Position numbers and translations under genes: made by a program
NCBI GenBank assembly: GCA_030248195.1
Contig: JASAND010015551.1
Location: forward strand, 62,001-126,000
Direction of reading: 5' to 3'
From: Trissonchulus latispiculum
Lineage: Eukaryota; Nematoda; Enoplea; Enoplida; Ironidae
Length of the DNA stretch: 64,000 nucleotides
Shown: positions 1-11,170 of the stretch, one piece after another
Position numbering within the stretch: position 1 is the stretch's first letter
Layout: each line of letters begins with the position of its first letter
Notes under the pieces: model-generated
Seen by the model: only the letters and a program-made list of their open reading frames with translations
Told to the model about the DNA's origin: nothing
Databases searched by the model: none

Positions 1-2301
1 TAAGATTTACCTTTACCCTTTATCCCGGTAGAAGATTTGCACCAGCTGCCAGAGCGACCGTGAAGTTACCAAGACATGATTCAAAAGTTTTGGGAACTAT
101 TTAAGGGCCTTTTCATAAAATGATTAAACGGATTAACTTAAAAGTTTAATCATTTTATGAATACGCTCACGGATTAAACGGATTAAAGTTTAATCCGTAA
201 CTTAAACGGACTAGTTTAATCCGTCGATCAAAAACCTTTTCATAAAATACCAACGGATTAAACTTTAATCCGTGACGTATTCATAAAATGGTGACGGATT
301 AAAATCTTGGCGGATTAAACTTTAATCCGCAGCCTTTTCATAAAATGATTAAGTTTAATCCGTTTAATCCGTCACTTAAAAACAGTTCAAAAGCACTCAA
401 GTTTAATCCTTGTTATTTGCGGGGATTAAATGGATTAAATATCATCAAATTATATATGTAGTACTGATTCAGTTTTGACGACATCGACTTTAAACCTTCA
501 CTGCTCATTCATTACGTGGAGTTCAGCAATTATCGTTATATCAAAATGTAGCTTAACATTTTGCCTTATTAATGGCTACGATGAAACATATTTTGGTTGT
601 CTATAATTTTCTTTGCTAATTATGGAACGAGTGCAACTTTTCAAATTTTTGCCGACTGAAGTAATGTTTTGGTGGGACATCGGTTTCATCACTCGATACT
701 TCTGTCAAATGGGGATCATTCTTAGTTTATAACGAAAGCGCTCTTCGTTCTGAAAATCAGATATTATAAAATGTTTGTGTAACCCGAATACTAACTGTCT
801 ACCTTTCTCATCTTTACGCATCAATTTTAGCTAGAAAGCAGAAAAACAAAGCTAAAAAGTATTCGTAGGTGGTTGTTTCCTCCTGTGCTGTGTATTTAAA
901 TGACGTAACTTGTTGCCCAATATTCCGAGTTGGAAAGAGATTAGTTTGAGGCTTATATGTTATTCCACTACCATCCCAAACTACAAACTAGTTTACTTTT
1001 CTGGCTAACTACGTAGTTTTTTCGAAATTACTGCCACATCTTACGGACAATTTTGGTTTATTTATGCTCAATCGATACACGGTCTAATTGCACATTTTGT
1101 CAATGCCTATAAGCTGCAGTTTGTTGCTTTAAGCTAAGAAAGGGATTTGGCCAAAAATTGATTTTTGGCAAAACCACCATTATTTTGTTTGAAACATAGA
1201 CTTCTCGCCATCTACCACCCATGGATTCGCATGATGTTTGACAATATGAAAACTCACACTATTGCGAAGGTTCATTTTGGTTTGAGCTAAAACGTCTCCA
1301 GTTTGCGAGACACCTCAATACGTATTTGCGAAATGTCGTGCCACGGGACATTTAGCAGATTTTCTGTGGAATTAAGACCTGCTGAGTCAAATCCTAATGA
1401 TCCTTCACAATAAGGGCGCAAAAAGAAATTTTGGTCGATTCTACAGTTTTGAGAAATCCATGTTCAAAGATTGATAGCCTCTATTCAGCCAGTATGTCAA
1501 AAATTTTAGCTAGTTTTTTGCTAATTTAGCTAGTTTCGTAACCTCCAGCCATCAGTTTTTGAAAATCGATTTCTCAAAACTGTGGAATTAACCTAAATTT
1601 CCTTTAATGCCTGGATATATGAAGGACACGGGTCAAGAGAGATTTTTATTCAATCCTCAACAGAATCTTATGCTACAAAAAATCCGCCAAATGAGCGGTA
1701 ACACAAAATTTGGCAACTTCGGATTGAGGTCACTCGCAAGTCGCAACTGACGATATTTTGGCCCTACCCAAAAATGTCCCTCCGCAATAGTGCGAATACA
1801 TCCTGCCAAAAATCACGCGAATCCGTTTGGTAGTTTTTGAGAAATCGATGTTCAAAACAAAATAATCGCAGTTTGCCAAAATGGTTTTTAGCTCAAATCT
1901 CTAGATTAAACAACGAACAGCTAATAACGAACTCCAGCTAATAGGTACCTATTGATAAAATATACAGTTAGATGCGTTTATATCGGTTGAGTATAAATTT
2001 ATAACATAGTTGTCTGCAAGATGGGCAGTAAATTTTAGAAAAACTAATACTGAAAAAACTGAAAAAAACCTCGAAAATAATCATTTTTTTCAGAATTGGG
2101 GTTTGTAAGGTGAACTTTGAAACCTAGCAAGTGTGAGGTGATTAATGCAGTAAATTAATGCTGGTTCGTTGCTAGACAATTCTCTAGGCTAGCCAATAGC
2201 CAGACATACGTTCTGTATTCATAGGAGGTTATGTTCTGTTCTGAGGCAATACACAATATAATTGTCCAACACAATATATATAAGTTTTGTATAACTTAAA
2301 A

Positions 2302-2641
2302 GCCTGGTTCTCACTGCCAAAGTTTTAAGTTTTAAGGTTTTAAGTTTTAAGGTTTTTAGTTTTAAGAAAATTAGTTTTAGCAAAGATTGATTCACACTGG
2401 TTTGCAAGTTTAAGTTTTAATAGAGTGGAATGGCTCTAGCTGTCAATCAAAAGCTATGTTCTCCACTGAAATCCTTAAAACTAGTTTTAAGACTTGAACC
2501 ATTTTCAAGTCCAGTTTTAAGTTTTAAGGAGCTCTTAAAACTTAAAACTTAAAACTTAAAACTCAGTGTGAACACAGTCGCTTGAAACTTAAAACCTTAA
2601 AACCTTAAAACTGAGTTTTAAGGCGTCAGTGTGAACCGGCC
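2302..2641. mobile_element. 340-bp inverted-repeat element (MITE) nested in the Harbinger-like element
   Basis: The ends GCCTGGTTCTCACTG and the complement of GCCGGTTCACACTGA face each other, followed inside by repeats of AAGTTTTAAG in opposite orientations. A TAAAA duplication lies at 2297-2301 and 2642-2646. It is non-coding. Confidence 0.65.
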
Positions 2642-3092
2642 TAAAATGTGAAAATTGAAACAATGGCGTTTTTAGACAAAATTTCCAGGATTAAAACCTA
2701 GAGAAAGACCACAGCCGAAAGAAAGTTTCTCTAATACTGGGGAGTGCACGCAGCGATAGAAGCCATTTTTGTATATTTATGTACTGACAATTCAAGAGGG
2801 AACCACGCGCTTTGGAATTTTTGGAATCACTTTTTAGAATCTTGTTTTACCTGCTCGCAGAACGGTTGACTTTCAGAAGTTATGAATTTAAGGATTCGGC
2901 AAAAATTCAATACTCAACAAAATTTAATCAAAACATGTAGATGAATAGCTGCTCTCTACTTTATGCATTTAACATGGTAGGAAAACTCCCAAGCTGAATC
3001 TTAATTGCACCGAAACCTTTTAAAAACAATATTTTTAGCGTAAATTTCACACTTTCAAAAAATTATGACAATATGTCGGAGTTACCACCTGA

Positions 3093-3458
3093 ATGGCTAA
3101 ACAGAATATAGAAATTGAGAAAATTGAGAAATTCCATGGAGTGGTTTTGAGAAGTTGCGTGGGGACTGCAAAATCTATCTGTGAAATTCAGCAAGATTGG
3201 AGATGGCCAAGAATCAGCCAAAAAGCAACCCAACCCTTGCAAGTGCTTTTATGGGATTACATTACAATGTTGTTTTTGTGTAAAATTAATCTATATAGCA
3301 TTGTGCTAATAACCTCATTAGTAACTATGTATTGTTACTGGTCTAATGAGCAGTTAATTCTCAAACAAGCACGTCAAAACAGTAAATCTGAAAATCATCA
3401 TTGTAAAAATGTTACAAAGTTTGATATTATTGTAGATGTTAGCTATAGATTGAAGTAG
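3093..3458 (+). other. Unrecognised 121-codon open frame inside the Harbinger-like element
   Basis: It starts MAKQNIEIEKIEKFHG and contains a hydrophobic stretch near residues 58-82 (LFLCKINLYSIVLITSLVTM). I recognise no domain. It lies in otherwise non-coding element DNA, has no visible relation to a Harbinger transposase or Myb-like partner, and may be a chance frame. Confidence 0.2.
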
Positions 3459-3889
3459 GACTTTGTCACTGACTAACTCAAATAATATGCTTAAAATTAA
3501 CAATTGTAGTATCAGTCAGCGAAACTAGTAATGAAATATAGATGCTCTTTGAAATATGTTAGCTTCATTTGTATTCATAAAATCAGGATTAATCTGGCGG
3601 ATTAAATGGATTAACTTAAACGGACTAACTTAAACGGATTAAAAGTGTATTCATAAAATACGGATTAAACTACTTAAACGACTTAATTTAATCCGTTTAA
3701 GTTAATCCGTTTAAGTCGTGGCTCAGTTTAATCCGTTTAAGTAGTTTAATCCGTGATTTTATGAATGCGCATTTTTAATCCATTTAATCTATTTAAGTTA
3801 ATCCGTTTAAGTTAATCCATTTAATCATTTTATGAAAAGGCCCTAAGATTAATTCTTACAATTCTACGTTTTATTTTTCGCCAGTCACT

Positions 3890-3891
<2 letters not shown>

Positions 3892-3944
<53 letters not shown>
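3892..3944. repeat. TA-rich microsatellite
   Basis: An almost pure (TA)n run with single interruptions. It lies in repeat family A copy 1 and is absent from copy 2. Confidence 0.9.
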
Positions 3945-3947
<3 letters not shown>

Positions 3948-4280
3948 TTGTATGTATAGATAAAGTAAATAGTTCAATTCGTCGTCAAACCTGTCGTTTT
4001 GGTAGTCTTATTTAATTAAATTGAATTGTAATAAAACTTAGGCAAATTTGTGTCGAATTATGAATTAAATTCAACAAATACAATAAACCGAAATAACCTG
4101 TATCTTGCATGTGAATTTTATATCGTTCAATAGCTGAAACCTGGCTAGGATCGATTGAACATTATCCTCGTCTACCCCTTGGTGGAGATAAAGTTAATTT
4201 GGGAACACTTGTATTCATAATAATATTCCTAGGCGTGTTTGGTTTATCATGCATCAAAATTTATTTTTCAGTTCAGCTTA

Positions 4281-5264
4281 AGGTGGTGATTCCTTTTGGG
4301 TACATATTGTTGTTTGGCGGCGTAAATCAAGATGAAATTTAATGAAACTTTCCGAAATAAGTTCTTTTAGCATTCTAACACCCTCCGCGCAATCCCGATT
4401 CAAAAATTCGAGATTTCCGGTCAGAGTGGTTTTTCCCAATTTCTGAACGTTTGGCAACTGCTATACAGCTATGACTATATTCATTTGAAAGATCTCATTG
4501 AGCTTCACAGTTTTGCTTTTTAAAGTAAGTTTCTAGCTTTTCTTTACCATGAGATATAGCAGATTTTCTTGTTTTGGCGTCGAAAACTTGTCATTTTTGC
4601 TGAAATCAAATAATCCAACATTTCTTGAACTACGCAAGCCGTAAAATCAAACTACGGGCGTCGATATGAAGGTCTCACAAGGACAAATTATCCGACGCAT
4701 GATCGTCTTCCAACTGCTATCCTGTAGGCTGCTATCATAAAAAATGTAGTTTTTGCAAAAACACGACCAATTTTTTTCCAAAGATTGTGGAGCATTCACC
4801 ATGCAAGCTGGAGGGCTGCTACTGAACAAATGTGTTCAGCACAAATATACCCAGGGACGATTTTTTAGTTGCCCCGATTGCTGCTTTCTAGCTAAAGTAA
4901 TCGCTTGACAAATTTGGAAAAAGTAGGTAAAACCCAGGTTACGCACACATTTCAGCTTATTTCTCTATAACGAAGAGCGATTTCACAATAAATAAAAAAT
5001 CGTCCCCAGCTATTTGATGGACGTATCGAATGATATAACCGATGTCTCGGGAAAAAAATTACTTGAGTCTGCAAAAATTCTGGAAAATTATACTTCTTCT
5101 AAAATGTGTTAAAAATATTTTAGAAAAGCAACATTAGTTTCGTGGCATGCATTAAAAAGAGAAAATGTCAAGCTACATTTTGATATAAAAATGTCTTCTT
5201 AACTCCAAGTAATGAATGAGTAATAATGGTGCAAACTTTATGTGACCAAAGGGAATCACCACCT
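4281..5264. mobile_element. ~1-kb inverted-repeat element at a TTAA/TA site
   Basis: The ends are AGGTGGTGATTCC at 4281 and its complement ending at 5264, with similarity extending about 27 bp inward. TTAA is present at both edges (4278-4281, 5264-5267), so the target is either TTAA (piggyBac-like) or TA (mariner-like); the sequence does not decide between them. Inside is a second inverted pair, GGGACGATTTTTTA (about 4855) and its complement (about 4990). It is missing from repeat copy 2. Non-coding. Confidence 0.65.
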
Positions 5265-6061
5265 TAAGATGAAGTTGTTAGATTGAGCTAACGAAAAGCT
5301 GTACAGAAAAATTAATCTCAGATTCGTGTTCAGTTCAACGCTTCTGAAACCCCCTGGAACCAACATTTGAGCACAAATGGTGACAAACTTTTTGGATCCC
5401 GTTTATCAGACCCTGAAAATCAAGAAATTAATTTTTTAAATGTTACAGATTGATTGAAAGTGCGCGCAATCGCATTCTCACCAAATATTTAAGATAATAA
5501 ATCAATAATAGACAGATTTTAACTTAAAATTGATTAAAATATTAAAAAATGTTCGAATTTACCTTGCATTTCCCATTATTTCTAGACGTCTTCTTCCAGT
5601 TGGGGAGGGGGGGTGATAAAGTGCAATTAATGCTTGGGGGGGGGCTAAAGTTTAATCCTAGTTCTTCCAAACATTTTTCTTGCTTTCTTAACCAATTATT
5701 ATTGCTATTTTATTATGTAAGAATCTAAACTTTGCTTGTTCCGTTTTTGCTGTATACTTCCTTGTGAGGGCGATCTCAAGTACGGATATTTAAATTCCAA
5801 AGAGTATAAAGGAGTTTATGGAGTTAAGTGTAACTGGATTTTGAAGTAAAGAGCTAAAGAGGACAAATCCTAGTTCTGAGTTACACGAATTACTCAAGGT
5901 AAAATAGTTAAAACTTCAATATCAATTTTAGGTTAAACATTGTTTTATTGACATTGATAAGTTCATAAGTCATACAGATAAATAAAAGGAAATTCACCAA
6001 TAACAAAGAAACTTTCATTCAAACTACAAAGCATTGGTCAATTTTAATCAATTAATTTTAT

Positions 6062-6537
6062 CAAGAGTCCACGATTTTCTTCTATATATTAGTAGAAGAG
6101 TAAGCCACTAGAGGGCTCCTCTTCTTGGCATTGCGTAACGGTGCTCCGACCACAATACGCAAATGATCCCCCGTTTGGTGGGGGTAGGCAGAAGAGGGTC
6201 CCCGTTTGGGGGGGGTCGCCAAGTCAGGCTGAAATTGGCTGAATCTGATTGGCTGTTGGCGACCCCCCCCCAAACGGGGACCTCTTTTGCCTACCCCCCA
6301 GTCACCAAACGGGGACCTTTCATTGCTACCCCCCCCCCCCCCACCAAACGGGCACCTCTTTTCTGCTACCCCCCACACCAAACCGAGTGGGGGTATGCTT
6401 TGTCGAAGAGAGCTACCCCCCACCAAACGAGGGAACATTCGCGTATTGTGGTCGGAGCACCGTTACGCAATGCCAAGAAGAGAAGCCCTCTAGTGGCTTA
6501 CTCTTCTTCTTATATATAGTGCAATTATGTACTCTTG
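6062..6537. mobile_element. CAAGAG family fold-back element, copy 1
   Basis: Inverted ends CAAGAGTCCACG and complement, followed by long arms that share TAAGCCACTAGAGGGCT and the phrase GTGCTCCGACCACAATACGC with the other large copies. The centre holds units of CCCCGTTTGG / CCAAACGGGG next to G or C runs. Flanks ATTTTAT (6055-6061) and ATTTTGT (6538-6544) are a 7-bp duplication with one change. The empty site is in repeat copy 2 near 15385. Confidence 0.8.
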
Positions 6538-6733
6538 ATTTTGTTTATTGCGAAACCTGAAATTGTGATAGCTATTCCTGTTTTTGTTCTGCTTGCTACC
6601 ATTCCAGTCGAAAAATCTGTGAAATGTGAAAGCTAAAGCTTAGAGAAGCATCATCGCATTGTTTCAAGTTATATTTCGATTAAGCTGCATTTTACAATTT
6701 CGAAACTATAAGCCAGAGCTTAGCTAAGACCTT

Positions 6734-6897
6734 GGTTGCAGTTATTATTGTTAATAACAATGAAATTCTGCCGGTGCAAATCTTCCCACGGGGGAAGAAT
6801 AGACCGGTGCAAAACTTCTGGGGGGAAGAATTGCACCGGTGCAAATCTTCCGGGGGGGAGTTTTGCACGGGGGGAAGATATGCACCGTGACACCGGC
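6734..6897. repeat. Tandem ~22-bp CCGGTGCAAATCTTCC units at the right end of repeat family A copy 1
   Basis: Several units alternate in orientation (GGTGCAAA / TTTGCACC) and are separated by short G runs. A longer array of the same unit is at 13974-14120. Confidence 0.8.
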
Positions 6898-7319
6898 CCG
6901 AAACAAGCCCGAATTTTTTCCCGGGCCGTTTCCGGGCCTAAGGAAAAATTGAAATAAATGGAAACAAAAACACCAAATTTTTACTGAGAATACTTAAACC
7001 TAAAAGCTTTCCACTTCACTTGCATTGAAAAATATTTATGTATTGTATACTTTATATCAAACATTGATTAAAAACTAGTATCATTGCTGTTGGCACTTTC
7101 ACTCCGGTAGAGCTCGATATACCGTTCTCGAATTACCGAAATAGATTTCATTCAAATGTTTTCAATGATACATACGTGAGATTGGTGAGTGACGCATTAA
7201 TTTGTTGTTTCTATTGGTTTAGTCAGACTACTTGTATAAAACGCCGACAGACAACCAGGAGAGGTTAAAAGTATATAATGTACAATAAAGTTTGTTTAAG
7301 ATTGAGGCATTGCTTCTTA
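6898..7319. other. Non-genic stretch, nothing recognised
   Basis: It starts with a short GC-rich piece (GGGCCGTTTCCGGGCC near 6920) and continues AT-rich. I see no gene or structured repeat. Confidence 0.5.
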
Positions 7320-7640
7320 GTGCCTTTTCGCGAATGGGTAGAGTAGAGTAGAGTAGAGTAGAGTAGAGTTAAAATTAACTCTTTTAACCATTTTCATGAA
7401 TGCATGAAGTTAATTTTAACTCTGCATGTTTTTAACTCTTTTAACTCTGCAGGGTTAAAAATGGAAGAGTTAAAAGAGTTAAAATTCGAAGAGTTGAAAT
7501 TAACTCTGCGCATTCGCGAAAAGAGTTAAAAGAATTAAAACTGGAGAGTTAAAATTAACTGTGTGCATTCGCGAAAAGAGTTAAGAGAGTTAAAACGGGA
7601 GAAGTCAAAATGAACACTGTGCATTCGCGAGAAGAGTTAA
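7320..7640. repeat. Subterminal GAGTTAAAA inverted array with GCCTTTTCGCGAAT end
   Basis: The edge reads GTGCCTTTTCGCGAATGGG, followed by a GAGTA pentamer run (about 7338-7366) and then many GAGTTAAAA and TTTTAACTC units. The layout copies that of the Harbinger-like element at 105 with a different repeated word. A matching opposite end lies at 16180-16239, but it is unclear whether the two belong to one element. Confidence 0.6.
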
Positions 7641-8397
7641 AATAAAATAAATTAATTAATAAATGAATTATTTATTTAATTAATTAATTAATTAAAATAA
7701 AATAAATTAATAAAATTAAACTGTTAAACATTTTATTTAATTAAATTTCGTAAATAGATTTCAAATTTCACTTGAAATGGTTGCCCTTAAAAGGCAGATG
7801 GGATAACAATTTTCCCTGTAATTCTGATGGAGCGTCACCAGCTGAAACTAAAACCTACACTTTGGCTCAATGTTAGTCGAGATATTGTTTCAAAATTTTA
7901 AATTTTAAAGTTTTTGGTTTATGTTATCCATAGCAAAATTAGGTCTTAATAAGTATACTTTTCGGAAAAAGGCGGTCGATTGGTTCCAGTTTTTTCATTC
8001 GGCTTTAATGTTGCCAGCTATTATACATACTTCAAATTTGCATTCATTAAGTGCTGCCAAATACTGGCAAAAATAAATTATAATTTAATGCTTATTTATA
8101 ATTAGTTTTAACTCCTATTCTAATTATTATTTCTAATAAAGCAGCATGTTTAAACAATTTTTTCATCTATTTTCTGTTTCATTAAATATTCTGTCGCTTT
8201 AGTGTGAATAATTCAGCAGAATGTTGGCAAAAGTTTAATCAATTTTGAAGTATTATGAACCATCCAATGAAATTACGTACAGCCCTTTCATTGGTTGGAT
8301 TATCTGGTCATATTTAAAATTAAAGCTTTATTACGTGCGCAAAACGTGGCAATAATAGCGCAAAGCGTATAAGATTTTGGGTCTTATCGTTATTTCC
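7641..8397. other. AT-rich non-genic stretch
   Basis: It starts with a TTAATTAA-rich run (about 7645-7715). No gene, repeat end or RNA signal was recognised in the rest. Confidence 0.5.
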
Positions 8398-8999
8398 CGT
8401 TAGGGCACCCCTGTTAATTTTACATCATTTATTGTTCTGCGTTAGGGCACTATTACGTTAGGGCTCCCTAGCGTTAGGGCACTAGTATGCACTCTTGTTG
8501 GTTATGTAAATTGTTATGTATGTTGTGTATGTTGGTTTATTCGTTTGTGCTAATTCTTAAATTTGAACATGAAATCGCAAATAGCATGTATGAACATAAA
8601 TGATTCATGTTATATTATAAAAAATAATAACGTTTTGAATATTTAAGATTTTTTAAAATTCGAAATTTTTGAAAAGCTTTTGGTTAAAACTTTATTAGAA
8701 ATATCTCCTGTCTGTTACATTTATGTATATTACACTTGCGGTTACTTTAATGCGACAATATCTAGACTTTCCAATTTGGGAGGGAAATATGATTTTCATT
8801 TCATTACTTTCATAATTTGAAGCCCGTAAAACTTGCTAAATCAAAACCGTGTAAGTGTTGTATAGTTATGCACAATGCAGCCGTGTTTGACAATTCAAGG
8901 GTGCCCTAACGCTAACTGTCTTTAATTTACAATGTTTTCATTAAATAGAATTGGACTATCATGACAGTGCCCTAACGCAGATAGTGCCCTAACGCTAGA
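8398..8999. mobile_element. CGTTAGGGCAC inverted-repeat element
   Basis: The left part has CGTTAGGGCAC three or more times (8398-8485). The right part has GTGCCCTAACG three times (about 8898-8999). The centre is AT-rich and non-coding. The same CCCTAACG word occurs at the ends of the fold-back element at 26053-27372. Confidence 0.55.
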
Positions 9000-9260
9000 C
9001 AATCGGTCTTATCTCGATTACCCCCCCCATTACTCAAAATCCTTAAAACTTGACCAAATGAGCTAAAATTTGGTGTGGGTATGTTTTCGACCACGCTGAG
9101 TTCAAATATCGCAAAATTTTTCGATTTCGCGAAGTTCGATTTTGTCGATTTCTAAGGGGGGACCAAGAGTAACCGAAAAAATTTTTGTCTTCGATTTTGT
9201 TGAAAAGATGTATAATAGGGGTTTTCGGGGTCGTAGAGCACGAATCTGGAGTCCGTTTTT

Positions 9261-9350
9261 CGTTTCAGCTTTTCGTTAGCTCAGTATAAGCTAAAGATTC
9301 AAGCTTAAGATGTATATAAGCTTATTCTGAGCTAACGAAAAGCTGAAACG
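9261..9350. repeat. 90-bp near-perfect palindrome
   Basis: The arms of about 31 bp read CGTTTCAGCTTTTCGTTAGC in one direction and its complement in the other, with one mismatch. The same AGCTTTTCGTTAGCT arms occur inside repeat family A copy 2 (about 14535-14600), so it is a small mobile palindrome. Confidence 0.7.
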
Positions 9351-9439
9351 ACAGTAGCTGCCCCCCGCCTATCAACAGTGACTAAGATGGCCGAAAGCTA
9401 TTAATAGCTTGCTCGCAAAGCTTTATTGAAAAAGCTGGC

Positions 9440-9748
9440 TGCAGAAAAGGGGGCGAGCTCTCAAATAGGAAAGATAGGAAAGCTGCCTTCCATGCAGAAG
9501 CGTTAAAAATTGAAGGTAGAACTATAAATGTGCTAGTGAGCACTCTGTTAACTCAAGAGAAAACGCATGTTGTAAAACCAGCGTTGAGATATTTAAGTTG
9601 TGCCAGGTTGGATACAGTTAAAGTTACACCCCCTGACAATAATGCCGTAACAAGCACAGGGGGACCTTTTTCACCCCCCATGCCCGTCACCGCACCAAAT
9701 CAGGACGACATTATTAGAAATAAGCTCTCGCACACAATAAACCGATAA
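9440..9748 (+). other. Possible decayed coding fragment, unrecognised
   Basis: The frame stays open from about 9405 to a stop at 9748. It reads KAAFHAEALKIEGRTI, then NVLVSTLLTQEKTHVV and PPDNNAVTSTGGPFSP. Composition is more protein-like than the surroundings, but I recognise no family and see no start or splice context. It may be a remnant of an element protein or chance. Confidence 0.2.
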
Positions 9749-9750
9749 AG

Positions 9751-10570
9751 GTAGTTTTAAATTGAATTATTCACTAAAATCAAGTTCATATAGAGTGTAA
9801 ACTTAGCTGGATTTGCGATACAGCTAAAGCCATCATATCGTAATTTGCAGTGTTAATCTCCTCCAGCATCTCTACGGAACGACCCGTCAACTCCAGGGGT
9901 TGGATAACCATTTCTTTATCGTAATCTGAAAACTAACCCGAAACAGCTCAGACAAATGATAATCTTTGATTTCCGTTGCTTAAGAAATTGCTTGCAGGTC
10001 TCAAAGGAATTGATCGAATTGTACTTTCGTCCTTTGGACTTGAAACAAACTATATTTTTGTAAAGGGCAAGTTATCCAAGTTTAAATTTTAGTGTCCAGA
10101 AGGTTATATCCATTTGGGCCACCATAAACCTATTATTTGAAGGCACCAAATGATCAAAATCTTCCATATTTTTTTCTTAAATTTAGAACGAAACATTTAT
10201 AAAACTTAGCTTAAATTTTCGCCACTATTCATCACGCGCGTTCCGGATCAGATCTTATCCTCTTGCAGCTTCTGTGATTGAGTGCCGAGTTCGACTCGAC
10301 ATGTGTTAAACATAGGAAATAGAAAAAGTTAGGTTAAAAAGCTTGTGGCAGAAAAATATTTCGCTGTATGTAAGATACAGCGCTACAACCTAGTTGTGCA
10401 TGTTAAGGACATATCAGAGAATGCAAATTAGTAAATTTATAATAGGTATACGTACCATGCTTTCTCTTCTTCTTTTGGTGCTTATGAGGAGCCATGACAG
10501 ACACTGTAAGTACTTTGATCTGAAACACTAAAATAAAGAGCAAGGTATTTTGTTAATTAATTTGCAATAT
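9751..10570. other. Non-genic stretch
   Basis: I see no gene, repeat end or RNA signal here. Confidence 0.45.
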
Positions 10571-10577
10571 GACATAT

Positions 10578-11000
10578 CAAGAGTACATAATACATAAGAG
10601 TATGACAGCTGGCATACTCTATGTATTATGAGCTCGCTACATCCTCTGCACGCTATCGGCTAACCCCCCCATAAATCAGACCCCCCCTTGACCCCGCCCC
10701 TATACATGTACGGCGTCCAAACGGGGGGTCGGGGTCTATGTTAGTATACTTACGTGTTAAACTTGACGGGGCCCCAATTTGTGTATGGGGTTTAAGCTCG
10801 TATGATTTACACATCTGTGTACAAAATATACAAGCACGAGCCCGACCCCCCGTTTGGACCACGTACATGTATAGGGGCGGGGTGAGGGGGGTCTGATTTA
10901 TGGGGGGGGGGGGGTCAGCCGATAGCGCGCATCGGATGTAGCGAGCTCATAATACATAGAGTATGCCAGCTGTCATACTCTTATGTATTATGTACTCTTG
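10578..11000. mobile_element. CAAGAG family element with perfect 7-bp duplication GACATAT
   Basis: Inverted ends CAAGAGTACATAATACATAA and complement. The arms extend about 65 bp (through GAGCTCGCTACATCC). The centre has C runs and G runs and CGTACATGTA. GACATAT lies at 10571-10577 and 11001-11007. Non-coding. Confidence 0.85.
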
Positions 11001-11080
11001 GACATATCAACATATCCAAAAGCAGATACATTTCCTGAATTGTGCGATTTGTCACGGCAAAATAACGATGAAACATACAA

Positions 11081-11169
11081 CAACCTATGTTAGTAGTGCA
11101 TGCGACCTCTGCCAGACCAGAGTTCACGATACAGGCGGCTCATCAGTGGAGCTGTATTGAACTTGGTTT
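11081..11169 (+). repeat. Dispersed structured element, copy 1 (two conserved hairpins)
   Basis: Nearly identical to 18339-18425. Two hairpins can be drawn: CTCTG / CAGAG around CCAGAC, and ATACA...GCTC / GAGC...TGTAT around ATCAGTG. A second conserved piece with CGCCGCTGGTCGCCTCA follows at 12731, after a 1.5-kb insertion that copy 2 lacks. It could be a SINE or a remnant of a structured RNA; I cannot assign a class. Confidence 0.5.
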
Positions 11170-11170
11170 T

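Larger units (their letters stand above)
105..3843. mobile_element. PIF/Harbinger-like non-autonomous element, 3.7 kb, TAA target duplication
   Basis: The ends are inverted repeats: GGGCCTTTTCATAAAATG at 105 and its complement ending at 3843. The flanks are TAA (102-104) and TAA (3844-3846). The uninterrupted site is seen in the sister repeat at about 14180, where a single TAA is present. A 3-bp TAA/TTA duplication with GG-starting ends is typical of PIF/Harbinger. Just inside both ends (about 130-440 and 3590-3820) lie many copies of GGATTAAA and its complement. No transposase is seen; the only sizeable open frame is the 121-codon one at 3093-3458. Confidence 0.72.
1..6897. repeat. Repeat family A, copy 1 (starts before window), split by three insertions
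   Basis: This copy matches the copy at 13967-15681 base for base over long stretches, for example around the phrase CTGCCAGAGCGACCGTGAAG at 46-65 and the block from 3960 to 4270. With the insertions at 105-3843, 4281-5264 and 6062-6537 removed, about 1.7 kb is left, the length of copy 2. Its right end (6734-6897) carries units of about 22 bp containing CCGGTGCAAATCTTCC, and ends with GTGACACCGGC, the inverted form of the left end of copy 2. No protein is encoded. It behaves like a non-autonomous terminal-inverted-repeat element, but no target duplication was found, so the superfamily is unknown. Confidence 0.8.

Noticed and set aside
6082..6560. Pro/Gly-rich open frames on both strands
   Set aside because: They arise from the CCCCGTTTGG / CCAAACGGGG units of the fold-back element. 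The same happens at 13299-13930 and 54849-55497.
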